Origin: Prillingera fragicola
Lineage: Eukaryota > Basidiomycota > Tremellomycetes > Trichosporonales > Trichosporonaceae
NCBI GenBank assembly: GCA_002335605.1
Contig: BEDY01000001.1
Coordinates: 2,108,001 to 2,172,000, forward strand
Length of the DNA: 64,000 nt
Reading direction: 5' to 3'
Made by a program: the position numbers and the translations under genes
The notes under the pieces: generated by a model
Database searches by the model: none
Told to the model about the DNA's origin: nothing
The model's input: the letters and a program-made list of their open reading frames with translations, nothing else
In this document: positions 32,496-43,876 of the stretch, one piece after another
Position numbering within the stretch: the first letter of the stretch is position 1
Layout of the letters: every line of letters begins with the position of its first letter

Positions 32496-34498
32496 ATGTT
32501 GATAGCTGTCACTTTGCACATACTCTTGTCGCTAGCAGCAATGATGATCGGAAGGGGGTCCACCAGGAGGCTTGCCCGAGCGTTTATCGGCGCAAGAGTT
32601 GTGTCAATACTGGCCATGCCTGTTGCTGCCAGAGCTGGGCTCGCTCGACCTCATCGCCCATCATTGCCACCGACACGGAGCTACGCAACTGTCCCAGCGA
32701 GGCCATCCCCTACACCAGCCCAACAGCTCGCACGCCTAGCAGAGCTCATACGCCTCACAAACGCCGAATCGACGAAAGCAGGCAAAGCTGCGCTCGTAAA
32801 GCAGTATCCAGATCTGCACGAGATACTGAGCCTGTACGTCCCGGTCCACAACTCGACTTGACGAGACACAGCGCTATCCGCCCCAAAGTCCAATTCCACC
32901 TCTCCCCGCGCGTCTTGACAGAATGGATCCTCGAACAGCGCGACAGACCCCCCATCGGCAAGATCCCGACCTCAATCGAGGCGTTGCTAGCAACTCTCGG
33001 GCAGGACAGCTGCAGTATGCGTAAAGAGATTGCGCGGGGCTTCTTGGTCCACCACGGCGTTATTATCAGGGGGGAGTGGGCGGGTGATCTGGTTGTGAAT
33101 GAGGGATATCAGACGTTTCTGAAAGTGTTGGATCGGCGACTGGGGATGGGCGTGGGCTGGGCTCTGTTCAAGGACATTTCCTGGCCAGAGATGCCCGCGA
33201 CGCGGACGAAGGCCGGGTCAAAGACGCTGGACAAGCCCAGCGCAGCTTATGTCGGGTACATTGACCAGGATGGCAACCCCGGTCGTGCAGAGTTTAGCTG
33301 TGCGCTGGCGCAGGTGCTCAACCCTCCACACGAGATATTGTTCCAACACACCAAGCGCACGCCCGCGTCAAGGTGGTTTGCATCGCGCAAGCTCGACGGA
33401 GTGCGGTGTCTGGCGTTTGTGGACATTTTGGTGCCCGATGACACTACGGCGGCACCGAGGGTTGTCCAAGCGACGTTGAAATCGCGGACAGGAAACCCAT
33501 TTACTTCCCTGTCCAAGATCGAGATCCATCTCGGCCACCTCGCCACCCTCCCGTTGCTCCGCACAGCACTAGCCCACGAAACAATGACCGTCGAGCCCCA
33601 CCCCGAGGGTAAAGTAAAGCGCCTGGTCTTTGACGGCGAGCTCGTTGTCCTCGCCAACCCCACGCCTCCGCCAGAGCACGAACGGGACGGCATTGTCGCC
33701 AAACTCGACAGCCACGCCCAAGACCACTCCTTTGTGGAAGACTTTTCCGCTGCCGTCTCGCAAGTGCGTCGCAAGGTTGAGCAAGTCGAGAATCCCGTGT
33801 ATTGCGTGTTCGACGTGTTGAGGTTTTCAGAGTTTGTGGACGGGTCGCAAAAGCAGGTAGGTCCTGCCGCACTGCCTGTGACTGATGAAGCAGGGCGCGA
33901 AACCCGCCACCACTGCAGGACGAGGCTTTGCCTCCCGCATAAACGAGTTGTACGCCATTACGCAACACCTGGCGAAGCACGACCCGCAACGCGTCGTCGC
34001 GGTCCAGCAGCATCCTGTCCCGGACGTCCCCACGCTCGACGGCCTAATCGAGCGCTCCGGCGCCGCAGGGTGGGAAGGCCTCATCCTGCGAGCAGACAAG
34101 CCATACCGCGGCCGGCGCTCGTACGTCCGTCCCCTCCCTCAAAGCTAACGCTTCGCAGCCCCGACATTCGTAAAATCAAATCCTGGCTCGACGCAGAATA
34201 CAAAGTCGTGGCCATGGACACGAGCACGATGCGCCTTCCCCTCGAGGGCGCCTATGCCATGCGTGAGGCGTGCAGCAACGTCTGGATAGAACACAAGGGC
34301 CACCGCGTCAGTGTTGGCAGCGGGTTTTCGGCCGAGCAGCGCCTCGCTTTCGCCAAAGACCCCAGCTTGGTGGTCGGCAGACAGATTACTGTAGAGTACT
34401 TTGGGGAATCTCAGGCTGCGGACCGGGAGCAAGGGGTCGTCAGTCTGCGGTTTCCGAGGGTGAAGAAGGTTTGGGAGGGAGAGGGGAGGGATGTTTAG
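32496..34498 (+). CDS. ATP-dependent DNA ligase with mitochondrial-type leader
   Basis: Exons 32496-32833, 32866-33856, 33894-34120 and 34159-34498 encode up to 631 residues. Nucleotidyltransferase motifs are in order: SRKLDGVRC with the AMP-accepting Lys (about 289), FDGELVV (about 369), GLILR (about 503), and PDIRKIKSW (about 525), then a short OB domain with VEYFGES and LRFPRVKK. It resembles compact viral/bacterial ATP ligases with an OB_2 domain rather than replicative Cdc9. The N-terminus (from the ATG at 32541) is Arg/Ala-rich (STRRLARAFIGARVV) and ends in PTRSYATVP, typical of a mitochondrial presequence, so repair of mitochondrial DNA is a reasonable inference. The first intron is only 32 nt. 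Confidence 0.82.
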
Positions 34499-34540
34499 AT
34501 GGTCTAGAGTATGCATTGTATTATAGGAGTTACGTGCCTT

Positions 34541-35875
34541 TTACACAGAGGAGTCCTTGGTGAGGGCTTCTGGTGTGTACGCTGGCGTTGCGTCGCGCCA
34601 GTGCAGCTTGTCCCTCAGGAGCAGCGCCACGTAGGTCAGCGCGAGCAGGACCGGCACCTCGACGAGCGGCCCAATCGTCGCCGCGAGAGCCTGGTCGCTG
34701 TCGACGCCATAGATCGCCACACAGACAGCAATAGCGAGCTCAAAGTTGTTCGATCCGGCAGTGAACGCCTGCACAGCCGCTGCTTCGTAGTTCCACCCTT
34801 CAGAACCCCCACGCTTGCGGTTGAGATAGTAGACTAGGCCAAAAGTTGCACACCACATGATGACAAAGTAGAGAATCATGGGCACGAAGACGCGGAAGAC
34901 GAGGCCAATGTTGTCGAGGATGCGAGACGCTTGCTGTGCACAGATCATGATGATAGTGTACAACAGACCGACGAGTGCGAGGGGACCAAACCACGGGAGA
35001 AAAACGTTCTCGAAACGCATGCGGCCGAGAAGAAGGAGCATGGCAAAGCGCGTGACGACGCCAGCGACGAGAGGGATGCCGAGGTAAATGAGCACGGCGA
35101 TGGCCGTCTTGCCGTACTGCAGCTGAAGCACCTCCTCTTCGCGGGAGATGATGTTAATAAAGAATACCGACATGGGTGAGTAGAGCACAATCTGGAGAGC
35201 CGAGTTGATGATAACGAGGATGGCGCAGAGGTTGTTGTCGCCTGCAGCGAGGTGATTCCAGATCATGACCATGGCGATGCACCGCGCAAGACCGACGAGG
35301 ATGACACCAGTGCGGTAGGTGGGCTGGTCCGGTAGCGTAGCAAAGGCGAGGCCGAGCATGAGCTTGATGTCAGCGTCGTTCCGCACGAGCAGCTTACAAA
35401 AGGCCCAATAATCCAGTTAAGCACGAGCGAGATTGCAACCTGGCGCCAGAGAGCCTTGGTGGACAAAATCTGGGGCAGACGCTCATACTGCACTTTCGTG
35501 AGAATGGGCCACATCATGACCAAGAGTCCAACTACAATTGCTGTTGTCAGCCTAGTTCAGAGTGGGTTTAGCTTACGAATAGAGACGCCATCCAGTGTAG
35601 CGCCGGACAGCACGACCTGGGTGTTGCCGGCAAACTTGCCAATGACGACGCCAATGATCATGGCAATGATGATGAGCAAGGGTAGCAAGCGGTCAAACCA
35701 GCTGAGCCCCGCAAAGAGGACCTCTGCGACAGTCAGCTTGGATGCGATTGGGCCACTCACTAGCACTGGCGCTCGCCACCACCGTTGTGGGCTCCGATGC
35801 TTTGGTGGTAGGCTGGGCGGCGATGGTGGGCTCACGGCCCTCGAGTGTGTCTGTGACCGAGTGTTTGCGTTCCAT
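34541..35875 (-). CDS. ACR3: Acr3-type arsenite efflux permease
   Basis: Exons 35875-35761, 35723-35577, 35540-35398 and 35362-34541 encode 408 residues. About ten membrane segments are visible. Family blocks include LSWFDRLLPLLIIIAMIIGV, VSIPIVVGLLVMMWPILTKV (formed across the second splice), GPFLMLGLAFATLPD, the essential-Cys motif GLARCIAMVMIWN in the fourth helix, and FTAGSNNFELAIAV with PLVEVPVLLAL at the end. Acr3 exports arsenite (and often antimonite) across the plasma membrane. No arsenate reductase gene is next to it. Its C-terminal stop is 43 bp from the DNA ligase stop (convergent). Confidence 0.95.
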
Positions 35876-36109
35876 AGTGTGTGCTTGTGCGAGATGAGAC
35901 TAGCAGACGGGACTGAAGATGCCAAGACGAGCGGGCAAGAGGCGACTTTTAGGATTGCGAGTGGTCGTCAAATTCAGGGACAATAGTGTTATTGAGTGGT
36001 GAATTTGATCATCATCAAATTGGGGTGCGTGATAACCTGAGATTTCGTCGAGTAGTCCATCGTCGGTGTGATGATTGTATTGCGGTGCTAGGGTTGTAGA
36101 ACTTGTTCG

Positions 36110-37017
36110 CTAGCCTCCCGTACGCAGGTCAGAGGTTTGAAGCGTTGTCAAACCCGAGCAGTCCATTACCCCATCACAGCACTGAGGATCGAAAGGAGCT
36201 GGCAACGCAGCCCGGCCCGGCGACCCCGGCTCGGCGCTCGGTGATCTTGACAATGCGCGGGCATAGGCGTATGCCGCTGGATCTGTGGACGTGGAAGAGC
36301 GTGTATGGCGATCCTTTGTCATAGGGGACGCCGCGCGTTTCTTGCAAGTACCGTTGATGTGGCAGCGAGCGTCGTCGATTCCACCACCACACGAGGTGGC
36401 CTCTGGCGCCGGCTGCGTCGGCTGAGCGTCGCATCTTCCAGAATGTGATGGTTGCTTTACTGGCGTCCAAATGGCTTCGTAGAGGCTGTCCAACTGCCCC
36501 AGCGCTTCACTCAGGCGCGCACGCACGTCGCCGATCGCGGCAACGTGGGTGGGAAGCAATGCCGTTGGTGCCTCCTGAGCTCGCGCTGCGCGTAACTCTG
36601 CGACTTCTGCTCGGAGAGCCATGTTTTCAGATGTCAGGCGTTCGACTGCATCCTCGAGTGATTTCTACGACGCGGTCAGTCGGTAGCTTCAAGGCAGTGA
36701 GTGAGATGAATGACCGTACCTGACGTGCAGCTTTGCGAGCACGATAGTCTCGCTGGATGGTAAGGGAACGTGATGGCTGGAGAGTCTTGTCGATCGAGCG
36801 TCCTCGCACCATGCTGAGCAATGCTTGCAAGTCAAACGAGTCGAGATGAACAAGGGAGCAAGCGTTACTTGACAATGTTGGCCGAGGTTCCTTCCTGTGG
36901 TGGTGGGTAGGTGGTGTTAAGTGGGGTGCTCGAACAAGATAGGGGTTCACGCCACCGGGCCGGGTATGCGTCGATGTCGTTGACACGAGAGTGGCCATCC
37001 ATCGTCGTCTTGCTCAT
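36110..37017 (-). CDS. Fungal bZIP transcription factor
   Basis: Exons 37017-36869, 36813-36720 and 36664-36110 encode about 265 residues. The basic region PSRSLTIQRDYRARKAARQ (about 63-81) runs across the second splice into a leucine zipper (KSLEDAVERLTSENMALRAEVAEL). It belongs to the fungal group with an RGR...PSR lead-in rather than the Gcn4 group. The C-terminus carries a Cys-bearing motif (QCCDGVMDCSGL) that might bind metal or sense redox. The first exon is inferred from a GTAACG donor and a TTGCTCAG acceptor and has moderate support; the alternative is a start at 36812. With the exon, the start lies 20 bp from the divergent TUL1 start. Confidence 0.72.
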
Positions 37018-37037
37018 TGTCCACACCTCTGTCCACA

Positions 37038-39568
37038 ATGTCAGAGCCAGATCCACCACCAAGACCAGCCTCGCCACGATCACCACGACCAGCGTCAGAC
37101 AACAATGCAGCTGACACACCGCCCACAACAACCCCGCGGCCGCTCAACCCACCGGTCTTTCCGGGGGCATTCATCGAGCCACCGGGACCACCGCCTCCGC
37201 GCAGCTCGTTCCAGTCGCTCATGATGATGATGATGATGTTTTGGTTCTTCTCATCAGGAAACCAGCCAGGGGGACCGGGAATTGTCGTTGGACCGGACGG
37301 GGAGCTGCACCGTCGCGTTACGCAGTTGGACATGGCCAACCAGACTTACGTCGACTATCGCGACTTCTTGAATGGGACCGGCAACTGGACAGAGGTGAGT
37401 ATTCGCGTCCTGAAACGTTAGATATAGGATCTGACTTTCAGCCTGCCGCACCTGTCGTCCAGCCCTCGTCTCTCGTGCCCTCACGATACGACCACAGTGG
37501 CATTCTGGACAGTGGGGGTTCGTTCTTCACAAACATTACGGGCTGGTACAGGCGTGCCAAGTCGTACACCGTAGACATTGCCACCGGTGACTCTGCGCCT
37601 CTGCCATCGCCCTTCTTCAGTGGCATCAATGTGCCATCCGTCAATGCGACCGGCTCGTCATGGAACGCGACGTTGGCAGACGAGTTGCGCGGCGAGTTCA
37701 ACTGGAGCACGGTGAACACCTGGGACCTGCACATGACCGAACGTCCAGTCGAGGCCGCGACGATGGTGCCTCCGCTCGTTGGCGCCAGTGATTGGGCATG
37801 GGCACGCGGCAGTATCACGCTCACAACCGAGGAGCAATCACAAGTCGACTACGCATTCTACGGATTGCATCACATTCCCAACGGCACATACGAGTTGTTC
37901 GGCTTGCCAGACGGTATCAAGATTGACATCCGGAATATCCCCACACTCTATCCTCGTCACCACAATGAGACAGCGCATCTCATTCTCGCCGAACTGCGGA
38001 AAGAGCTCAAGACGCAAGAGGACAGCCTGCTGCTCACGGACGTCAGGCAAGACGATTTCTTTGGCGTGGTCACTCGCTGTCCTCTTGTCGTTCACATCTC
38101 ACTGCCTCCGCTCCCTGCCGGCGTCGACCCTAAGATGGTCTCGCAGTACGCCGAAGAGCTGGAGCACCCAACAGGCATCCGCACGAGCTTGGCCCAGCCG
38201 CCCAACTACTGGGACCGCGAGGGACCTGGTATTGTCGCCATCGCCGAGGAGTGCGGCTGGGCATTCGGCGTAGAGCACGGCAGGGGTGTACTCGCAAACG
38301 AGTTTCTTCGCAAGTCGATAAACTATGCCGCCTTTGCGACCATCTCCCAGCTCCTCGTCCTCGTACTCTTTGTCCGCCAAATGGAAAGCACGCGCACGCC
38401 GAGCACGCTCGCAAAAGTCTCTATGTGGACCTTTGTCATTCTGGGTGTGTGTGACGCGACATTGTCGTCGCTCCACATCATGATAGGTGTGGTCAACCGC
38501 AACCGAGCGAGCTTGCCAATGATTGTGCCTGGGTTCTTTGCGTTGTGCACAGGAATCATCTTTGCGCCGCGATATGCGTTGCTTCTCTCTCGCATCCAGG
38601 CGCCAGAGCGGGCCACGCCGCGTACCACTGGAGCTCGCGCCACTGGCAGCGCGAGTGGCGGCGCTGGTGGGGTGGGCGGAGCTGCCGGTGAAGGCGGTAC
38701 CAACGACGACGAGCCACAACTGCCCTTCCTCGACAGGTTCATAAACTTCATGGAGGAGTACCCTATGTTCAAGTGTAAGTGTGGCTGTCACCATTGTTAT
38801 GTGGTACTGACTCTCCAGGGCTCGGCGTTCTCCTCGCATTTGTTCTGGTCTTCCAAATCGTTCGCGTGCCGAGTATAGTGCCTTTCCTTCTCTTCCTCGC
38901 ACAATCGCTCTGGATTCCACAGATCTGGCGCAACGCGCGCCGCGGTTCGAACAATGCCCTCTCGCACAGATTCGTTGTGGGGACCAGCATTGGACGATTG
39001 GCGTTGCCTCTTTGTGAGCACTCCTTCATGCAGCTCGTCCCCGAGTCTCGCCTTGACCACCTCTGACACCACAGACGCCTACGCATGTCCCGAGAACGTG
39101 CTCTTCTCTGAACCCGCCGACTGGATCTACCTTTTGATCGTATGGAACGCTGCGCAGATTGCTGTCCTGTTTGCGCAGGACCGATTTGGCCCGGCCTTCT
39201 TCCTGCCTGCGCGCCTCTCGCCGCCCCCTGCGTACGACTACCACCCCCTCATGCCTGCGATGGATGCCGAGAACGCTGTGGGTGACGGCGGGGGTAATTT
39301 CGAAGGCGGCACGACCTGCTCAATCTGTATGGAGGAGGTCGATACCCGCCCGGCTGTGGACGAGGGTGGGAGCGTGCTCGGTGGCCTTGGTCGCAGGGGT
39401 TACGCCGTCGCGCCTTGCCACCACTTGTTCCACACAAAGTGTTTGCAACAGTGGATGGCCATCAAGGTGAGTTTCTATCGAACCGTGGAAGAACCCAACA
39501 CGATTACAATGTACTGACTCGTCTAGACCATCTGCCCTCTGTGCAAGCGCACGTTGCCGCCTCTCTAG
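37038..39568 (+). CDS. TUL1: Tul1/Dsc1-type transmembrane RING E3 ubiquitin ligase
   Basis: Exons 37038-37394, 37442-38774, 38819-39013, 39075-39466 and 39527-39568 encode 772 residues. A Pro-rich N-terminus is followed by an anchor (SLMMMMMMFWFF), a large lumenal domain with N-glycosylation sites, then seven or so membrane segments from about 415 (INYAAFATISQLLVLVLFV) and a C-terminal RING-H2 (CSICMEEV...CHHLFHTKCLQQW...CPLCKR) at about 710-766. In yeast Tul1, and Dsc1 of the Dsc complex, ubiquitinate Golgi/endosomal membrane proteins; in fission yeast the complex activates SREBP. The last Cys pair is on a 42-nt final exon. The start gives almost no gap to the bZIP gene. Confidence 0.92.
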
Positions 39569-40432
39569 ACATTCCTTTCCATCATTAGTTGTAACGCTCT
39601 ACCGACAGTACCCAAGCATACCTACCCGCGCGCATGACCCTATGCATCTTTGAACCCACTCATCTCTCTCGGGGAATCTCTGCTCGAAACACATCCGCCA
39701 TCCGCAGTCCGTGTTCACCACAACCCCTACGCTAACATTGACACCGACCTCGGGCAGCCCCACACACGCCGACCCGCAACCTAGTAACCAGAGAGCAAGG
39801 GGGCACAGCGCATCCGCAGTCATGGACCGTTCTGGGCTCTCGTTATCTCCCTCCCGCTCGCCATCTTGGGCCAACGTGGGTCCACATGGCGGCTGTTCCC
39901 GCACCGTACGAGGTGGACACACTGCCCCCAGTGTCCCAGTGTACCAGCGTACCAGCTGGCTGCTGTTACGTTCTGTCAAAGGCGGGAAGAATGGCGGGCG
40001 GCAAGGCGATGTTGTTTTAGCAACAATTTAGAGTGTGGCGTTTATTTCGATGCGCGGGCTCGGAGCAGTGTTCGGGACAGTGCCTTGCTGCCTCGTCGTT
40101 GCCGTTGTGGCTGGGCCTGCTTTGGGCATGAACGTGCCTTTGGTTGTGGGGTGGCACTCAAAGGCAATTCATTGTCCATTGGATACTTTCAATTCCGGCG
40201 GAACATGTATGTATGGGGATCCGAGACAAGAGACAGACATTGAAAAAGGCGGTGGGACACGGTACAAAGTGGCCTACAAGGAAAGAAAGGTGGCAGTGTG
40301 GCAGTCGGCTGCTACGCAAGTCTACATTGATATGGTGGCGTCTAGGTCTCAACAAGAAATTGTCGCAGCTGGGTGCTCTTCGGGGGCGACTCGGAGGTGG
40401 TTCGGCTCACGCCGTTGCTGGCACGGGCTAGC
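39569..40432. other. Intergenic between convergent TUL1 and GT90 genes
   Basis: 864 bp. A 133-codon plus-strand frame (40035-40436) starts only at a GTG and has no recognisable product. No RNA gene recognised. Confidence 0.55.
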
Positions 40433-42613
40433 TTAGGTGCGCGGCATTTCCATGCTGGGGTTGTAGACAAACGACTGCGCGCGGTCACTCTGCACACGCG
40501 CCCATTCGAGGTAGAGCCTGAAGGCGTAGGCGGTCATGTCCTCGTTGCGGTAGTGGGTGAGAGCCCACTCACGGCCTGCCTCACCGATTGCGCGCGCCTC
40601 GGCGTCTTGGCCTGGGTTACCAGAGGTGTCGCCGCGGAAGTAGGCGAGGGCGTCGTAGAGGTCTCGGTAGTCGAGCTTGATGGGGACATAGTGAACCCAA
40701 GGCTGTACGCGGTCGTTCCACCACTCGGGCATGAGCGTCGACTTGAAGACAAGGGATCCAGAGACAAGGAGGCGGTAGAACCGAGCTGACCAGGCATTGC
40801 CGTCGACGTCGACAATGTACTTGTACGTATCCTGCTCCGAGGGGGCGATCCGGTTGCCCCAAGGGTACTCGTTGGTCATTGCCTCGCAAGTGCCGTCCTC
40901 CTTGTCGCACTGCATGGCCTTGCCAACGAACGCAAGGTCGGTGAACTGCTCATTGAGCTTGTCATTGGGGACAGTCTGCGCCGCTGCGCCGACTGTCTGG
41001 TCGTTCATGGCCGAGGGAGGCGCAAGATGGGTCGTCTCACCGCTAATCTGAGCTCCCATTTTCATGAGACGCATGCGGTGGGTGTCGCGCCAGGGCCGCT
41101 TCTCGTCGTAGTGCATGCCAGTAGTTCCGCCGCGCCAAAGGAGACGGGTGTGGGTCTTCTCCTCCCAGGGGACGTGGGGGATGCCAGCGCCATCACCGAC
41201 ACGCTCTGTGGGGACGCCGAGGACGTCACCATGGTACATGGTCTTGGATAGAGTGAACTGGGGCAAGAGAGCTGTGGTAAGAGGGTCCTTGCCCGCCAGG
41301 TAACCATGGAGGCCAATCAAGTCGGGGTGTTCACAGAAATCCATGTTGTGTCCATGGTCGACGATGAAAGACTTGGCAGCCGAGGGAGCAACGGGCGGGG
41401 TAAAGTGCTGCTGGGCACGCTGACGCAGCAGCGACGAGTGAGAGCAGACCGACTCCCAGCCATGCGACGAGCCGTCCAGGTTTTCGTCAATGTTGATAAC
41501 TGCCGACGCCGGGTCAGTCACCGTCGTTCCTAGGCACAGATAACCATCAAGGATGACTCACATTCGCCGTCAATGATCCGTTCCTTGATCTCAGCACGGT
41601 GTTCTTGCGAGAGCAACGAGTGAGGAGTGTCATGCACAGTGTACACGGCGACCATGTCGGGGAGGTCCTTGGCCACATTCTTGATAAGGGTAGTCTGACC
41701 GTCCAGGCGTTCAAAGTGGATCGGCTCGGGCTTGAAGTTTGACTCGGTGGTGAGAACGCCGTCCTTCACAGTGAGGGTGTACGTGTCGCCCGAGCGGCCG
41801 CTCTTCTCAATCAACTGGCGGAGGTCTGGTGGGGACATGGCGTAGAATGGGGCAATGTCCTTTTCAATCTGATCGTACTCGTCGGGCAACTGCACATTGT
41901 GCTCACTGAGTGCGTAAGCGAGGGCTGCTTGAGAACACAAAGAGTACGTACACGACATAGCGCCACCACTTGTCAAACCCGATAGGTGGGGCACGTTTGT
42001 AACGACGCTTGTACTCTCCAACAGCCTCTTTGAGGGTACGACTCTGGCGGGCGTTCTTGAGGTCCCACGCTGCCTTGGCCTCGCTTATCAGCTGGGTGAT
42101 GGGGTGGAGCTTGCACTGGGGGTCGACGCTGAGGAGGCCGTTGGCAGTGTTATGACGACTGTGGTCGGTAATGATGGTGGGGACGGTTGCACGGAGGTTG
42201 GATTCACGACGACGAACGGCCCCTGCCATGGTCGAGGCGGAGCCCTTTGGCAGACCCTTTGGAAGCTTGAGGACAAGCCTTCCTACCTGGGGCGACTTGG
42301 CGGGGGCAGCGACATCGGTGGACTCGGAACTGGAGAGATAGATGATGTAAAAGAGGTAGAGACAAATGAGGCCAGTGATGAGGCGGGCACAGGCAGTGTG
42401 GGGCATCGGTTGAAGCATGCGGGTGAGAAAGTGGCGGCGGCGGTGCGTTGCCTTTGGGTCATCACCGTCACTGCCCTCTTCAACCTGGGAAAGCATGCAG
42501 CCAAAGTTGAGCCTCCGGCCCCGACTAGGTGAGGCCTTTGCATGTGACGAGGCTATACCTGCTGGCAAGTTGGACCACAGAGGGAATTTGGGGTCCTGGA
42601 CCCGCCGCGACAT
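40433..42613 (-). CDS. CAP10: CAP10-family glycosyltransferase (GT90), type II membrane protein
   Basis: Exons 42613-41952, 41905-41562 and 41499-40433 encode 690 residues. One membrane anchor at about 76-94 (ARLITGLICLYLFYIIYLS) follows a short cytoplasmic tail, so the catalytic part faces the Golgi lumen. GT90 features include PIGFDKWWRYV...LPDEYDQIEKDIAPF, LLWRGGTTG, GAQISG, KYIVDVDGNAWSARFYRLL and SGSLVFKSTLMPEWW. In Cryptococcus, CAP10-type proteins act in capsule and GXM-related glycan synthesis; xylosyltransfer is a family-based inference. The second intron is 62 nt: an upstream TAG acceptor would create an in-frame stop, so the later CGGCAG is used. CAP10 proteins are multigene families, so the symbol is a family label. 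Confidence 0.9.
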
Positions 42614-43876
42614 GGTGAGCAGGGGTGGTGGATTGGGTGGGCGGTGGTGTGGCGGATTGTCAGATCCAGTTGATCGATGTCGAGGTGGGAGGTGGGGTTG
42701 CCGCGGGAGAAGTGAGAGAAGTCTTTATGAATAGATCCAATGTAGCAGAGGTGGGGAAGAGTGGGAACGAGAAAACTAGGATGCCTGCTGTGGTCTAGCT
42801 ATGGTGTCTTGGTGCACAGTAGCCGTTGGTGGGTGCGAACAGGCTTGTGAATTGGTACTGTTTCGCAATCCTCACCACTGTTAGCCGGTCGCAATCGGCC
42901 TTGCCGTTGGATGCGTTAGGAGCACGTACATCTCCTCCCCGAGCATTGCAATGACCACCTGGGACCACGCCCTCTTGTCCAGCCTCCAAAAGCCACTCTC
43001 ATAGTTGGCCAGTGTGTACTGCACTGGTTTATCCCGTAGGAAGCCTCACAAACGCCGGTGCGCAACAACCTTGATCATGTTTGTGAGGCACTCATTACCT
43101 CCCTTCCCGTCTGGGTTACTAGCTGCAAGCTTTGATACAATGTTTTGTCGAGGCCCAAGCCGGCCTTCTGCCATGTCGTCGTGCCCGCATGCTGCCATCC
43201 AGCAGTCATACTGTACTGGACAGTTGACACCCAACATGCCAAAAGAGTGAGCAGTACGAGATTAGAACAAGCGTGCCTTCAGGCACAGCCAGGCCCGAGG
43301 TTGAAAGGGTGGGTTCCAGCAGATCTGTAGCTGCAGAGCCTTGCATCCGCTGCCCGCCGCCGCACATCCGCACGCCTGTCGGTCTGCGGATGTCGTGCAG
43401 CACATGGCACACAGGACCCCACGGGCAGACTTATCGTCATGCAACTCTGGCGCTTACAAGATACAAGAGGCGCACCGCAGCAGCAGCATGGTCGGTACCT
43501 CGAGACTATTGACGCTAAGCCCTTTACTGGAGCTTGAGGCCTGGTGGTGCTCGTCGCTGTGATCGCTGTCAGATCATGTCAGCCTGTGGCCCTGGCCCCA
43601 AACACTCCAGCTCCCAGGCCAGGAGGCAAGGGCGCACTTTTGAAACACACTGTAATAAGAATTAGCAACCGATTTCCCCTGGCTTTTGCTTCCGTGGTCC
43701 GTGCATCCGCAGCTAATTATCAGGCACCAATGTTTTTTGGTTCAGGCACGTACACTAGAGAAATGCGTCAGTTGCATAATTTCTCACGTGGGGAACACGC
43801 AGAACCCATGTCAAAGCCACGAGGCTCTTAGGTAATGTCACGTGGTCTCCTGTTCACGGGCGCATGACACGCGAAC
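42614..43876. other. Divergent intergenic region (GT90 / Zrg17-like)
   Basis: 1.26 kb containing both promoters. Small frames of 60-95 codons have no recognisable product. Two CACGTG boxes lie close to the Zrg17-like gene. Confidence 0.55.
43785..43844. promoter_or_regulatory. Two CACGTG boxes upstream of the Zrg17-like gene
   Basis: CACGTG at 43785-43790 and 43839-43844, both preceded by T (TCACGTG), within 95 bp of the first candidate start codon at 43877. The same core is repeated in the TPT1/FIP1 promoter. Confidence 0.55.

Noticed and set aside
40035..40436. 133-codon plus-strand frame between TUL1 and the GT90 gene
   Set aside because: No ATG at its start, unrecognised product, and it overlaps the expected 3' UTRs of two convergent genes.
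41530..41561. Short 31-nt form of the second GT90 intron
   Set aside because: Using the upstream CCTAG acceptor creates an in-frame TGA; the 62-nt form keeps the frame and restores the family motif around the junction.
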